Source: Drosophila miranda (lineage: Eukaryota; Arthropoda; Insecta; Diptera; Drosophilidae). Taken from it: a stretch of DNA of 64,000 nucleotides. This document shows, piece after piece, positions 1-12,025 of the stretch; within the stretch, counting starts at the first letter, position 1, and each line of letters starts with the position of its first letter. Under the pieces are notes generated by a model. That model was not told the DNA's origin, did no database searches, and worked only from the letters and a program-made list of their open reading frames with translations. Position numbers and translations under genes: made by a program. The DNA is taken from positions 5,890,001-5,954,000 of the forward strand of contig NC_046674.1 of the NCBI RefSeq assembly GCF_003369915.1. The letters run 5' to 3'.

Positions 1-228
1 TTACGGATTAATTCGAGAAATTTGCAGTCAAGTGAAGTACGGATTATTTGGACCAGAACATGTCTGTAGATTACCCATAAAAAATAAGATTTAAGGCTTT
101 TTCTTTTTCTCCTTTTTGTTGTGTATTTGGGTCGTCCGTCGGGTCTCGTGGCTAACCGCTTAAAACTCGAAAAAACTCGTAATAAGTTCGGTGTTAGATC
201 CGGTCAAGTGGTGGTCTCTGCTGGTTAG

Positions 229-372
229 CTGGAACAGCCTGACACTAATGAACTCCCCGAAGAAGCTGTAAGAGCCACCGCCGCCTGTCTCCGAAAGATC
301 GATCGATCCAGAGGGCACTCGGCCGCCGGCAGCGTATCGCCTTTCTATGCGATTCTCATGGGAAGCAGCTAA
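229..372 (+). CDS. candidate terminal coding exon of a gene entering from the left edge (partial)
   Basis: Just after a plausible acceptor (TTAG at 225-228) one frame stays open for 47 codons to a TAA at 370-372. It begins Leu-Glu-Gln-Pro-Asp and ends Ile-Leu-Met-Gly-Ser-Ser. Third positions are mostly G/C, as in Drosophila coding DNA and unlike the flanks. A stop lies immediately upstream in the same frame, so the segment can only be coding if spliced from an exon nearer or beyond the left edge; I could not fix that donor. An AATAAA at 815-820, before the next gene, would suit a 3' UTR of about 450 nt. I recognise no family in this short tail, so function is unknown. It could also be a chance open frame. 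Confidence 0.33.
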   Translation: MEQPDTNELPEEAVRATAACLRKIDRSRGHSAAGSVSPFYAILMGSS

Positions 373-814
373 CCTGAAGCCATAGCCAAGATTATTCCAT
401 AGTTATTTTCATTTTCTTAAATGATTCAAGCCACTTAAAGCAAAACTAAAGCTCAGAAATCGGTATTCCAATTGAAATCCAGAAAGGATAAGGGGGTATG
501 TCATTCAAATGTCACATATGTGGGGCCCTCTTTGCATTTGCACGGGATCGTGATTGAGGTTGTTAACACTTCGTCTAGACTGTTTGTTTAGCATCCATTA
601 GGCCTTATTTTCCTTAAAGTTAACGCAGCGGAGTGCATTGCCTTTGCCACTTCAATCATCAAATATTGTTGCACCCTTCTCGCACTTTCCCCCAGGCCTG
701 GCCAATGATATTTATCCCAGCCGTCTGTCTGTACTATTTATTTGCAGCACAGACTCTATTCACAGCCCAGACTTTAACAGATTGAGGCAGCTTGAAGATA
801 CATTTACGAGTGCT

Positions 815-820
815 AATAAA
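815..820 (+). terminator. poly(A) signal AATAAA
   Basis: Canonical AATAAA about 150 nt before the start codon of the next gene. It is placed to end the transcript of the candidate terminal exon at 229-372. Confidence 0.35.
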
Positions 821-973
821 AGTAAAGTCTTTTAACTGTTGGCAAATGTGCGAACAATGGCAAAGATGTGAAGTGTAAGCGGCATAGCAGAGTCGAAGGA
901 GAAACCCAGGAAGTATTGCACAAGCTTGCCACCAGAGAGTGAATTTATTATAAAACAAAAACACAACAACAAA

Positions 974-2101
974 ATGAATGCCAGCGATGAATGGACGCTC
1001 GTGGAGCAGACGGAGCCTGCACCACAGGAGGTGGAGATGGAGATGGCAATGGAGAAGAATGGCAGCTCCATGAGTCTGCGAACACACCCCACAGTGGCAG
1101 AGTATTATGGCAGTAAGTACTCGAGGGGGATCCCATTGAAGAGTTCCTAATACTAATACGGTTGTGTGCACATCCCTCAGATATGACAGCCTTCCTTAGC
1201 CTGGCCATTTTCATAGCCAGCCTGCTGACCATCCTCAACATCTGCATCTACTCGACCACTGTGTCGCGTCTGAGGCGCCACCTGAACAAGCCACTGCGTA
1301 CGCCATCCATCCTGATGGTCAGCTTGTATCCGATTATCTCGCTGGCCGCATTGGCTACCATACTGGTGCCGTACTCCTGGTTTATTTGCCACACGGTGAT
1401 GCATGTGATGTTCATGGTGGGCGGGCCCATATTCCGCACACTGCTCTTCCGCTACGTGGACTCCGAGCAGAACTACGTGAAGGAGTCGGGAGGGGAGGCG
1501 GTGCAGCTGACAACGCCGCCCTGCTGCTGCTGGTGCCTCTGCCTGCCGATGGTGGTGCCCACGAAGGCCAAGCTGTGCATCTCCCGGTACATGGTGTGGC
1601 AGATGCCCTTCTGGCAGGGCTCCATTATGCTGGTGATGAACATCCTGTACTACCGGGACATCCAGCTCTACCACCAAGTGATGTACTTCTTCATACCCTT
1701 CATCATCAGCTCGATTGTCCTGGGCGTGTGGTCCCTCCAGATCACGGTGCGAATGATAACGAAGCTGCGCGGCGACTATCAGCTGCGGAAGAAGATGTTC
1801 TGCCTCCAGCTGGTGGTGATGCTCTGCAAGCTGCAGTATCTGGTGCTCTACGATCAGCTCGACGGCATCAAAATGGGCGGCGAATATCCCATCAATCACA
1901 CCGTCTACAAGCAAAGTGGGTGGAGAGATCCTTTGTTTGGGATAAACATATTCATTTTGGTTTCTTTTTTCAGCCATCATCAATATCTTGATACTGGTGG
2001 AAATGGTCTTGGTCTCCATGATGGCGCAGAGCGCCTACCGCACACCCATCCAAGTGCAGGTCGATGAGGTCAACAAGGACAAGGAAATCACTCGCATTTG
2101 A
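974..2101 (+). CDS. organic solute transporter alpha-like protein (OST-alpha / SLC51A family)
   Basis: Three exons, 974-1112, 1181-1915 and 1974-2101, give 333 aa with consistent phases (1 and 1), close to vertebrate OST-alpha (about 340). The acidic N-terminal tail leads to Asn-Met-Thr, an N-glycosylation sequon created across the first splice junction. Then come about seven hydrophobic segments, starting near LSLAIFIASLLTILNICIY and ending with the exon 3 helix ILILVEMVLVSMMA. Between helices 3 and 4 lies a cysteine cluster (CCCCWCLCLP), the hallmark of the family and a likely palmitoylation site. In vertebrates OST-alpha pairs with OST-beta to move bile acids and sterol conjugates across the basolateral membrane; the fly substrates are unknown. 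The start has an A-rich Drosophila-like context (CAAAATG). D. melanogaster has several paralogs and I cannot say which one this is. Confidence 0.9.
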
Positions 2102-2156
2102 GAGAGGGAGTTTTACAAACGGTTACAAAACAGTAGCAACGAATTGTGATAATTTC

Positions 2157-2162
2157 AATAAA
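2157..2162 (+). terminator. poly(A) signal of the OST-alpha-like gene
   Basis: AATAAA 56 nt after the TGA stop codon, in a normal Drosophila 3' UTR position. Confidence 0.75.
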
Positions 2163-2337
2163 GAAACTGTAGTTAAATGTAGTCGGAATATGTCGTCCTG
2201 CACCAGCTTTAATTGTCTCTAAGCTTCCACATCTTTCTTAGCCAAGTGTTAATCATGCTTTAAGACCGAAAACAAAATGAAATAAATCTCCGCAAATCAT
2301 GTGTTTGTTCTAGGACTTCTGGTCTGGTCAGAGACTA

Positions 2338-2365
2338 CCCAACCCCAACCCCAACCCCAACCCCA
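2338..2365. repeat. CCCCAA tandem repeat
   Basis: Four to five head-to-tail copies of CCCCAA about 180 nt past the OST-alpha poly(A) signal. A similar GGTTGG-type array lies at about 59108-59135. Confidence 0.8.
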
Positions 2366-5300
2366 CTTGTACTCATAATCCCATCCCCATTCCCATGCCC
2401 TTCGTCCCTGCAGTCATGCGTGCCGCATTTAGCTCATAATTCTCCCTGCGGCAGAGATCCGTTTTACATTTTTCAACCGACAACAAAATGCTGGCGGGGC
2501 TTAGACCCACGGACCAAGTGCCATAAAAATACAATAAATATAATATGATGAAATATCTGTATACATATACATCTTCCTCTCTGTTTAGATAGCCTTTCTT
2601 GAGGATAACTCAATTGCTGTCGCAGACCGCGCACGCGGCCATAGGCCAGGCACCACCAGACCACATTTTGGCCCGGCCTGGAAAATCCTTCGAGGGAAAA
2701 CCACAATCTTCGGTGGAGTAGCATTGAGAGGACACTGCGTACTGCAGAGAGCAGTGCGTTGAAATTTATGATTTATTTCAAAAGAAAGTACATTGTGCTC
2801 TGCCAAAATAAATCACACTAAAGATGCTGGCTGGCTGGCAGGCAGGCAGCTCTCAGAAATAGCAGAGGAAGCAGCCAGGGGTGGTTCGGGGCAGGGCGAA
2901 TGAAAATCAAATATAGAAAAAAAAAACAGGCGTACATACAGATCGAATGGATGGATACTCTTATGGAAGTTCATCATATATTTACTCTCAATTATGGGTT
3001 TATTTATGTTTCTATCTGGAAAAAAGAAGATAAATCAAAGGATGTTTTCAAATACCTCTGACACGCATTAAATGCTTGAAAGTCCTAGCCTTGGAAAGAA
3101 AAGCCAACCCAACAAACGATCGGCTATGCCCCATAGGAACACAAAGAGTATTAGCAGGATGTCTGGCAAGAAGGACAAGGAAAACAGGGGGGTGGGTGGT
3201 AATGGGGGACTAGGAACAGTCAAGTGCCACGGTCGGTCGTCGCTGGGCACGGTTATCTTATCGCTCTTTTATGGTGTACACAACGCCACAGAGCACCGAG
3301 CAGTGGCAGCCACGAGTAGGAGAAGGGCAGCCTGTGGCTACAACAGCTCCATCCTATCCCCTCCCCAGCACCGCCCCGCCATCCCCGTCTGGTCGAGATG
3401 TCGCTTTTTATGAAGAAGCTTGTTTACCCGGGACTTGGCCAGGGCTTCCATCCAGCCATCCAGTCATCCAGCTGGCTCTCTGCCTTCGCCAGAGCCAGAG
3501 CCAGAGCCAAGTAAATCAGATTAAGTATCCGCTGCTCATTTTGATGAGCCACTGTCAGTGCGGGACTCCAGTTAGGATTTTTGATTTTCTCTTGTCTTTT
3601 GTGCCGCAAGGATACGTATCCGAGTGCCGCATATGTGAGCGGACGAAGATTTAATTACAATTTGACGCAGGAATAAAGCTAGCATCCATTTATGGAATTT
3701 CACTCAGTTTAGCCTCGGGGAAAAATCCTGTAAGGAAAATTTTTATAAATTTATTATCACTTAGCGCTGTCGCAATCCGAAGAAAAAAAATATAAATTTT
3801 TTTTTGAAAGCTTTTCCGGCGGGTAGGCAATCATTTTTAGCACTGATTTTCGTTCCACATGTCATTTTGGATTTCATGTAGCTCTCTTTTTGGCTTAATA
3901 AAAAATTCATAAAGCTTTTTGGGGCGGATGGGGCGGGTGGGGCGACCAAGGCTATTGTTCAGATATAAAAAATTAAAGAAAACCATTTTTGTGTTGCCTC
4001 GCCCACTGCGTCCTGCGTCGTGCGTCCCTCGCACTCTGTCTGTCTGCCTTCCATTGTCTACGCTTCTTGGCCATGTCCAAACACGTTAGGCCATCAACTT
4101 GGCACTACAGCATGGAGTTGGAGGACAGGGACTGGGGCACAGACGGGACAGAAATGGCAGCCTCCAGTCCTGGCTGTCAGCCGTCTGCGTCTTATGTCAC
4201 TGTCCATTAGACGCGCCATTCACAGGCCTTTAAGTTGTACTTATGCATTTTTTACAATCTCCCTTTAAGATTGCAGAAATCCTGTCGGCTAAAGAGCAGC
4301 AGCTAGAATTTCATGGCTGCTTGGAGCTGGAGCTGCCGTACAACACTTAGAGAAATTAAATAATGCGCATACGCAATGTGGTGCGCGCTGCTTAATTTTC
4401 TTAATAGAAATTATAGCACAATATTTGTCATTCACAGGCAATTTAACAAATTCCTATAGCTCTCCCCTCCCCCACCACTCCTTTTTCCCCTATATCTTTC
4501 TCTCTCTTTCTTCGCTTCTGTAGACATTTTATGATTATTGACAGCGCCACTTTTTCGTTGACTTGACTTTGCTTTCCGCTGGCTCTTGTTCGTTTGTTCT
4601 TCTGCTTATTTTTTATGCTGCTTTATTTATGTCAGGCCTTTTGTTTAAGTACCCGACTCCTGGCCAAGGGCTCCAGGCTCCAGGCTCCAGGCCCCTTACT
4701 CGTTGCTACAGGCTCCAGGCTACGGGCTCCGACATTTTGCTGGTGCTAAGTAAATAAGTTTTATGGCATTTCTTTTCCTTATTTGTTGCTGCTCTGCGTC
4801 TGCGACTTCTGCTTGATTGATTTCATTGGCTTTGACACTCGGTGTCACATCGGTGGATCGTGCGTATTTTTCCGCTATTTGTTGGGGCATTTTTCAGGCG
4901 CCTTGAGGTAGGTAGATATTTAATGCAATTAAATTCGTATAGAAAACTGAATAACACAGATAATACATTGTATTTACTGAACTTAAAGGAAATACTTGGG
5001 TTTCCCTTTTGCCTTGGGGCCTTCGGTTTATTTTCGCGCTTGAGGGTTTCAGTTTCGTGTTGATTCCTGGTCTAAAACCCTTTTTCCTTTTCCATTGTCA
5101 GATGTCAGCGACAGCCTTTTCCGTTGCCATTTTTTGGCGAGGGTTTTTGTTTTTGGCTCTTCTGACTGATTCTTAATATTTGCTTCTTATGAAATTGGGC
5201 AAATATACTTTGTATAATTTAATTAAAAACTTTGGCAACTCATCGTTGACTTTTTCCGGCCCCAAGTCAGCAGGCCACACACACATACAGACTCTTGAGT

Positions 5301-6426
5301 TCCTGGGCCCCGTTATGGGTTATGGGTGGTGCTAGGGGGTGCCTTGAATTAATTAATGTTCCGCGTAGCGTAGCGGCGAGCAGCCATAAGAAAAATATTT
5401 GCGCATGTTCTGGCATAATTAGAAGGGTTTCCCTTCTGTCTCCCCTCTTTCTCTTGATTTACTTTTTTTGTGATTTTTGTGATTTTTCTTTTAAGCCAAA
5501 AACCAAAAAGAAAAATGTGCCTAAGCATTTTTCAGTTGTGAGGCTTTTGTTTTTCTTATCAAATTGATGAGAAGTTTTCAAGGCTTTGGGGATGGACTAT
5601 GCAGATGCCCTAAAGCCTGATTTGCAGAGAAAAATATGGCCTACAGGTTTGAGGATATTAAAATCAATTTGAATTAGTGGGCATATTCCTAGAGTAAAAT
5701 AGGTGAGTGGCTTGTCCGTCTTCATTTCCCAGGCTTTTCCATTTACTCATTTGTAGGGTATTGGCAGTGCTAGTGGCTTACCCCTGAGACTCATCAGATT
5801 TTTTGTCGCCTGCCTTTAAGCACACAGAGTACACAGCCAAAAGCTTGGCTAAGTATCCTGCTGGTGCAAGGGGAATGGTGGGGGGGTCCTGTGGGGCGCC
5901 TTATGCTGAGCACTCGGTTTAACAATGGCAAACAAGTAAAACGTTGCGGAATCCGCTTAAAGAGCATTTGTATGTAATGGCAAGAAAAACGAGCAAGAGG
6001 ATACCGAAACAGCAACACCATCCAGTCATCCACTCATCCAGCCATCCAGCAGATCCCTCGGCCAGGCCGGGCTGCATCGCTATGCTTGCTTGGCTTCCTT
6101 TCCCCTCCTCTACTCCCCGTTCCTTTTCTCTACTTTCCTTTCTTCTTTTATTCTGTTTTTCTTACACCTCCGCATTAGGGGATTTTGCATAAGTGACAAG
6201 GCCTGGCAGTGGTAGTGGCAACTTTTTCCTCCTCCAGCTCCACCTCCACATGTGGCACTGTGGCATGTGAGTGGCCCGACTAAAGCCCTGGCTAATGCAG
6301 CACTGAGAGACGTGCATAAGGCGCTGGTAACACGACACGCTTGTCAAATGGTCCCCAGCCGAGGACACGATGGACACGATACCTCGATGCGGACACTGAC
6401 ACTCTGCTACAGATGCTCCGCTGCCG

Positions 6427-6452
6427 CTCTCTCTCTCTCTCTCTCTCTCTCT
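6427..6452. repeat. (CT)13 microsatellite
   Basis: Uninterrupted CT dinucleotides over 26 bases. On the other strand it reads (GA)n, a potential GAGA-factor site. Confidence 0.9.
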
Positions 6453-6633
6453 GTTCCATTAAAGTGGGGAACAAAGTCACTGCATCAGCTGGAAGTGGTG
6501 TAATTGAATGAGGTGGCACTGGGATCCATTCGCATTGTCCGGACGCGACTGGGGGCACTGTGATTGGATAAATGATTAAGTAGTTTGCAATTACGTTAAA
6601 GGAAACTTTGCTGCTAATAAGTTTTTGGATTTA

Positions 6634-6738
6634 ATTGGCTAAAATAAGTGGACACTTTGCCAAGAAAGTTCTTTGCCGGAGAATGGTGGCAACTGTAATT
6701 GAAGATGTTCTAAGCAAAAACTGCTAAAAAAAAGTGTG
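6634..6738 (+). repeat. dispersed ~105-bp repeat, copy 1
   Basis: About four in five positions match 8567-8671 in the same orientation. Shared blocks include ATTGGCTAAAA, CACTTTGC, AAGAAAGTTCTT, AATTGAAG and TGTTCTA. Both copies end in an A run. I see no terminal inverted repeats or open frame. It could be a small transposable element fragment or a local duplication. Confidence 0.7.
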
Positions 6739-7209
6739 TTCAATTAAGAGGATGAAATGTAGGACACATTACAAAATGTAAAAAAACGTTTTTGTTGTTT
6801 TGCTGAGAGATAACACAGAATCAAGGGCGAATGTGCAATGCATGCGCGGATTGAACATGATCGGACATGACAGAAAAGAGCAGAGGGTAGAACGGAACGG
6901 TGTTAACGGAACAACTGACAATTAAGGGGATCATTGTCCCCCTTATCAGTCATTCTCTAACGAGTTCTGTGTGTCCCACTCGGGGGGAATTTCTGGAAAG
7001 ATGCAGCTAAAGCCAGATGGGAAATAATTGGAATGGGCATTACGCTTCTGACAACTTTGGTCGCCGCTTGATAGAAATGAGTGTACTTTTCGTGGAAAAA
7101 CAAGAAAAGACTTTAGACTTAGCAGCACGCCAACAGAGAAAAAGCGCATTCTCTCTTGCCTTTACAGAGTCATGTTAATTTAAAGCAAGATAACAGAGCG
7201 AAAGAAAAC

Positions 7210-7227
7210 GAGAGAGAGAGAGAGAGA
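7210..7227. repeat. (GA)9 microsatellite
   Basis: Eighteen bases of alternating GA at the left edge of the promoter-like block. It could bind GAGA factor, which is common at Drosophila promoters. Confidence 0.85.
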
Positions 7228-7279
7228 CCTTGACCTACATTATATCTCTGTGATCTACACAACTATGCTCTTGCTCGGC

Positions 7280-7810
7280 CACGTACTTTCGCTTTCGTTC
7301 TTTTCTGTGAGAGGAGAGGGAAACGGTGAGAAACGATCATCGATCTCCAAGCAGAGCTTTGACTCGCATACGCTGCTCAGATACAGACCACTCATTACCC
7401 TCTTTCGTGAAGTTACACATACATATGTACAATAAGTACGATAAGCTCGTTCGCTCTCTTTCTTCGACGAAGCTTTGAGTCGCCCTGCAAGCTTCTGCAT
7501 TCTTATCACAGCTTGCAGTTCCCCCTGTCACCTCTTTCAAAGCGCTCATCAAAGCGGGCAACTAAATCGAGTATTTCGTGACGTGAGTTCTTTCTCTGTG
7601 ATCAGCTTTACATATGCACTACGAAATGATTTCGCCACAAACTTTCGCTCTCGTTTTTATCATTGAGATAGGGAGCGATAACAGCAGCAGAATTTCTAAG
7701 AAGAGCTTGCAGTAAAATACGCATGTACTCTTATCCCAGCTTTCTCATTTCCCCCCGACCACTCATTCAAAGCTCATTAAGCGGTCAATTAAATCGTGTT
7801 TCTAGTTGCT
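7280..7810 (+). promoter_or_regulatory. promoter-like block made of diverged tandem repeats
   Basis: Related segments recur. CTTTCGCT-like motifs followed by purine-rich stretches occur near 7287, 7448 and 7639. The order CTTATC-CAGCTT, CCCCC, CTCATTAAGCG-like, AACTAAATCG appears at about 7501-7570 and again at 7731-7797. The block starts by a GA run and ends where 5' UTR-like sequence begins. I infer a duplicated promoter-proximal region; no TATA box is evident. Confidence 0.35.
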
Positions 7811-8161
7811 GCACGCGCGTCTAAATGCAAGTGAAGAGAAAAGCGAGAAGAGAAAAGGGAAAAAGTGAGCGAAAGTGCAAGTGAAAAATAAAAATACAAT
7901 AAAGCGGCAATATTGGGTGCAATATTGAGTGCAACGCATTGCAGCCAACCATTTGAGTGTTCTTTTTTTTTTACCGCATGTGAATCAGTGCAATCAATCG
8001 TTTTCAAATTCAAATTGCTTTGGTTCTTTGTTGGGAAACCAAAAGAAATGCAACAAAAAATCCAATTTTAAACGGTACGATAATTAATAAAAATGACAAC
8101 AACAAAACGCGTCAAAAGGAAACAGAAAATATGATGTAACGCTGCAGCATTTTGGAAACAG
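7800..8161 (+). other. candidate 5' non-coding first exon
   Basis: The sequence has the A-rich, CAA/AAG-rich look of a Drosophila 5' UTR, with GTGCAAGTGAAAAATAAA-type stretches. It runs into two overlapping donor sites, GTGAGG at 8162 and GTGAGT at 8167, followed by a T-rich intron-like start. I cannot find the next exon: the only plus-strand gene downstream, at 34 kb, has its own TATA promoter. It may be the first exon of a long non-coding RNA or of a gene ending outside the window, or it may not be transcribed. Confidence 0.25.
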
Positions 8162-8566
8162 GTGAGGTGAGTGTTTCTTTTTTGGCTACAGCTTTTTGTA
8201 CCTTTTTGTTTCCTTTTTTCCGTATTTTTTTTTGATATTTTGCATATTTACATTTTCTTCTATTTCCCCCGTTTTTATCAATCTTTTTCGACTCCGATTA
8301 AGGGTTAACTCTTGGGAGTGCTAACCCTGTTCTATCATATAACTTCTATGACATTCTCATATAAGGCCCATAATGTGGGGCTCCCTTAAGTTTTGCTCTT
8401 CAAAATGAGTATTCGGACTCTGAGGCTGATAGGCTGGCGGTACTTTTACGATGTCGCTGTGTATTTGTTAACATTTTTGTACCAGTCTTTAAAGAGCTGC
8501 CATCGCGTAGAGGCTGTCAGTGCAGATGACATGCCGTTCTCTCATCTATTGAGCCGTTTTGCATGG

Positions 8567-8671
8567 ATTGGCTAAAAAAGGTGGGCACTTTGCAAAGAAA
8601 GTTCTTCGTCACAGAATGTGGGGAATTGCAATTGAAGGTGTTCTATGCAAAAATAGCAAAAAAAAAAAAAA
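8567..8671 (+). repeat. dispersed ~105-bp repeat, copy 2
   Basis: Direct copy of 6634-6738, 1.93 kb downstream, ending in a longer A run (about 15 A). Together the copies bracket the 7.2-8.16 kb promoter-like block. Confidence 0.7.
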
Positions 8672-11408
8672 ATGGTGTTAAATTCAGGAAACTTTGTTAG
8701 ATTTTTGTATGAGATAATTGAATAAACATCGGGGTCTCCTAGCTCTCGTTTATATCGGACCATCAAGCTTTTTTGTATGGGATTTTCGTGTAAATTGTCT
8801 CATTAGAATTCGTTTTCCTTAACCAGCCATATATCCCGGGACCAATTCACTTAATTTCAGGACTCGTGGGCACACACACACACACATACTCGTGCATACA
8901 TGCATCAACTCTAACCGTATTCATGGGCGCCCCCTCCCTGGGGGTTCCGCTTATGTGATTACTTTTACTATTAGCCAAATGAGCCGAGGCCGAGGCCGAC
9001 GCCGAGTCGTGGGCCAAAGGAGGGCCGAGGGAGGAGTAATAAACCATCAGTCAACGGCCAGTCGGACAGTCCGGCAAAGCAAACACTGGAATGAATAAAC
9101 AGATTGGAGGAGCCATGGCCCAGGCTCCGCCAGCAGTCGCCGCGGAGGAGGTGTTTTGTCGGAGACCACACTTCTCGCAGGCATTCTCCTGGTGCGCAGC
9201 TGATCAAAGCTAATCAATTTAATTTCACAAAAGCAATTTATTACAATATACGCGTAACGAATCGAATCGAATCGAGTCGAGTCGGATGGGCAATCGATGC
9301 CAGCGCCACAGCCAGAGGTTGTTGGCCAAACAAACATATGGCCAGAAGACACGAAACGAAAGGAAAACATTCTATACGATATATTTAATCAGCTTCAAGA
9401 GCCTCGGCTTTAATTCGCACACAGATTTGGTTACCACCGTCCGCTGTCGGCCAATTTGGTTAGCCAGGGTGGCTCTGTCCTTGTCATCGTTAACCCTTAA
9501 CAAGGGAAGACCATTTGCCAGCCGCAGCTAGAGCAGATGAAGACCATTCGGGCTTATCCAGGCGACCACAAAACGTATCCAATGTATCCAAGCAACGACA
9601 CAATTGCCGTCTGAAGTGCGCAACATGGCCGTAAATATTTAAAACTACCAAAGAAGGAGTTGGAAGCTGGGAGTTGGAAGTTGGGAGCTGGCAGCAGAAA
9701 TGTCATTAAAGCACTCGAGGATGCGGCGCGTGTTGGTTTCCACAGATCAGCATCATTAACACTATTTTCCCTGGGCGGTGCTTCAAAATGATGACATTGC
9801 TGGCGGTGGAAACCAACCCAATGATGACACTGACAACTGGCTGCCAGTCACAGCCAGAGCCAGAGTCGGAGTCAGAGTCGAGTTTAGTTTAGTTTTGCTT
9901 GCCACAATCATTACGAACACTCAAGAATTCGCAGCCGTGCCACAGCCCACAACCCTGAACCCACAACCCACAGAACAACCCAATCCCTGAGGCAGCTCTG
10001 TTGCTGACGTGGCCAACGTGGGTCCTGGCAACGATGGGCAACGGTACAAGGAGGGCGGGAGGAGTTTCGAGTGGTGGAACATGTGGCCTGGCCACTCGAA
10101 AAAACCCGAATGAGAGAACCCGGAGCCTTCCAGTCATCATCTACACTTAAACGCACTTTTATACACTTGCCAATGGGTGAGAGGATGTGAGGATATGAGG
10201 ATAGTGGCCCCGAAAGTCGAGGAGTGGTTGAGTGCTGCTGCTGCTGCTCCCGGCTCCCGGGAGCTGGCTTGGAACGGGTCTGCCTGTCTGACAGCCAGCC
10301 AGGTCAAATAGAAATCCATTTAATTTTCAAATAGTGGAATGTTTGCACACGCTCACGCATGAGGAGAATGTCCTGTCCTTACGTTATCCCTCTCTCTCTC
10401 TCTGTCTCCCTGCAGGCACACATTCCTGCTGCTCCCTCTAATGTAAAATTCATAGCTGGGCCCTCTCTTTGTTTATGCAAAGGTGAGCCATGAGCCATGA
10501 GCCCCCAAGCCCCAAGGCGGGGAGTCGAGGGGTCCCATTGTTGGCATAGTTTGCACCGGACACAACTTGCATTCCCATTCCCCTTCCCCATTCCAGTGGG
10601 GCTTCTGGTAGGACACCTGATCGACAATTCCAATGGCGAAAACATACAAATTCTTTAAATATATTTATGTGGATTTTCCCACATGAGTTTCAAATCTACT
10701 TCGGCGCTTAGTTTGTTGGGTAGCAATCCGCAAAGCATCCCCTCCGATTAATTATCTGCGTTAATGCCCCATCCTCATGGCCGCGGTCTAAGCCAGCTTT
10801 GCAATTGCATTATGGCCAAACCAATTTCAAAAGGGGGCTCAGAGAAAGAGAGACAGATAGAGGGTGAGTGAGAGTGAGAGAGAGAGAGAGAGAGAGCTGT
10901 TGTTAGGGTTGTGTTTATGTGGGATGATGATGTGATGCTTATTTTGCATAATTGACTGCAAATTGTGGACACAGAAGCGGTGGCAGGGGCGGGGGCGGGG
11001 GCATGTGCGGGGGCTTCAGCTTGCGGCCATGTAATTGCCATACAGAATATCAGAGCGGCCACCCGGTGCGTATGCTGAGCGGTTTATAGGGGGGCACCGA
11101 GGGGCTTCAACCTTTCTAATTGCACAGCGCAATGGAGAACGATGGTGGAGGCGGAGGGCAGGAGAGCCAAAAAGCCAGCTGTCATAGCCATGAATACTTG
11201 TGGAGCGAGCACATTAGCAAACAACTTTTTGGGGATATGTATGTGAAGTACCCGTCACAACAGCAAAAGCAACAACAACAACAAATAACAGCAACAATGC
11301 ACAAGGAAAAGTTTGCACGGCCTAAACAAAAAGGCGCCAAGTACGACACTGAAATACAGGATGCGGAAAGGAAGGAAATCTAAATTTGAATCAGAGAAAA
11401 ACAAGACA
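8672..11408. other. intergenic, no gene seen
   Basis: No supported coding region. It holds CA/GA microsatellites (GA run at 10876-10896), a GAATC/GAGTC pentamer run near 9260-9285 and a short CTG run near 10237. The 87-codon plus-strand frame at 11120-11383 has a CAA/CAG-rich composition but no conserved features. Confidence 0.55.
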
Positions 11409-11461
11409 GATTATTATTACTATTATAATATTATTATTATAATTATTATTATTATTCTATA

Positions 11462-11492
<31 letters not shown>

Positions 11493-12025
11493 CTACTATT
11501 ATTATTTTTATTATATTATTATTATTACCACTATAATTTGTATTATTATTATTGTATAAGTATGGGGCTTTAGCTTCTGAGGCCTTAAGCTGACTAGAGT
11601 ATTATTATCTATTTTAATAAATATGTATGTACATAAATAGTATAATAGATAATAATATGCATATGTACATGGATGGTTGTGTATGCGGTTATATGTAGTG
11701 AAGGATTTTAGTTTAATCTAGATAGTCGAGGATTAGTATAGGTTGGAGACGTATTGCATGGGCTCGGTGTTGTGGAATATTGAAGATCTTTGTAGAGATA
11801 AGGTGGGGCATGAGTATATTATATGTCTTAAGTCTATGGAAATTGCTGGGATGCGTAATTGCGAATGTAGAGAAGAGTGAGTAAATATAGATCGTTTAAT
11901 TTCACATTATTACTATTATTATTATTATTAGAATTTTTATTATATTATTATTAGGATTATTATCCCTATTATTATTACTACCATAATTATTATTATTGTT
12001 ATTATTATTACTAATATTCTCGGCA
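11409..12025. repeat. imperfect ATT/TAT repeat island with a G-rich, C-poor core
   Basis: Two ATT-rich arrays (about 11409-11560 and 11905-12015) flank a core of about 340 bp. The core contains a perfect 13-bp inverted repeat, 11601-11613 and 11644-11656, separated by 30 bp. From about 11660 to 11890 the plus strand is strikingly rich in G and T and poor in C, unlike the neighbours. No open frame of note. Confidence 0.7.

Larger units (their letters stand above)
2163..6633. other. intergenic, no gene seen
   Basis: No open frame here has coding-like composition joined to usable splice sites. The content is AT-rich spacer with short tandem motifs, among them a CCCCAA run at 2338-2365, CTCCAGG units near 4665-4695 and a CT run at 6427-6452. 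Possible regulatory elements cannot be recognised by eye. Confidence 0.6.

Noticed and set aside
1177..2019. 280-codon minus-strand frame
   Set aside because: Antisense shadow of the OST-alpha-like exons; His/Gln-rich with no domain.
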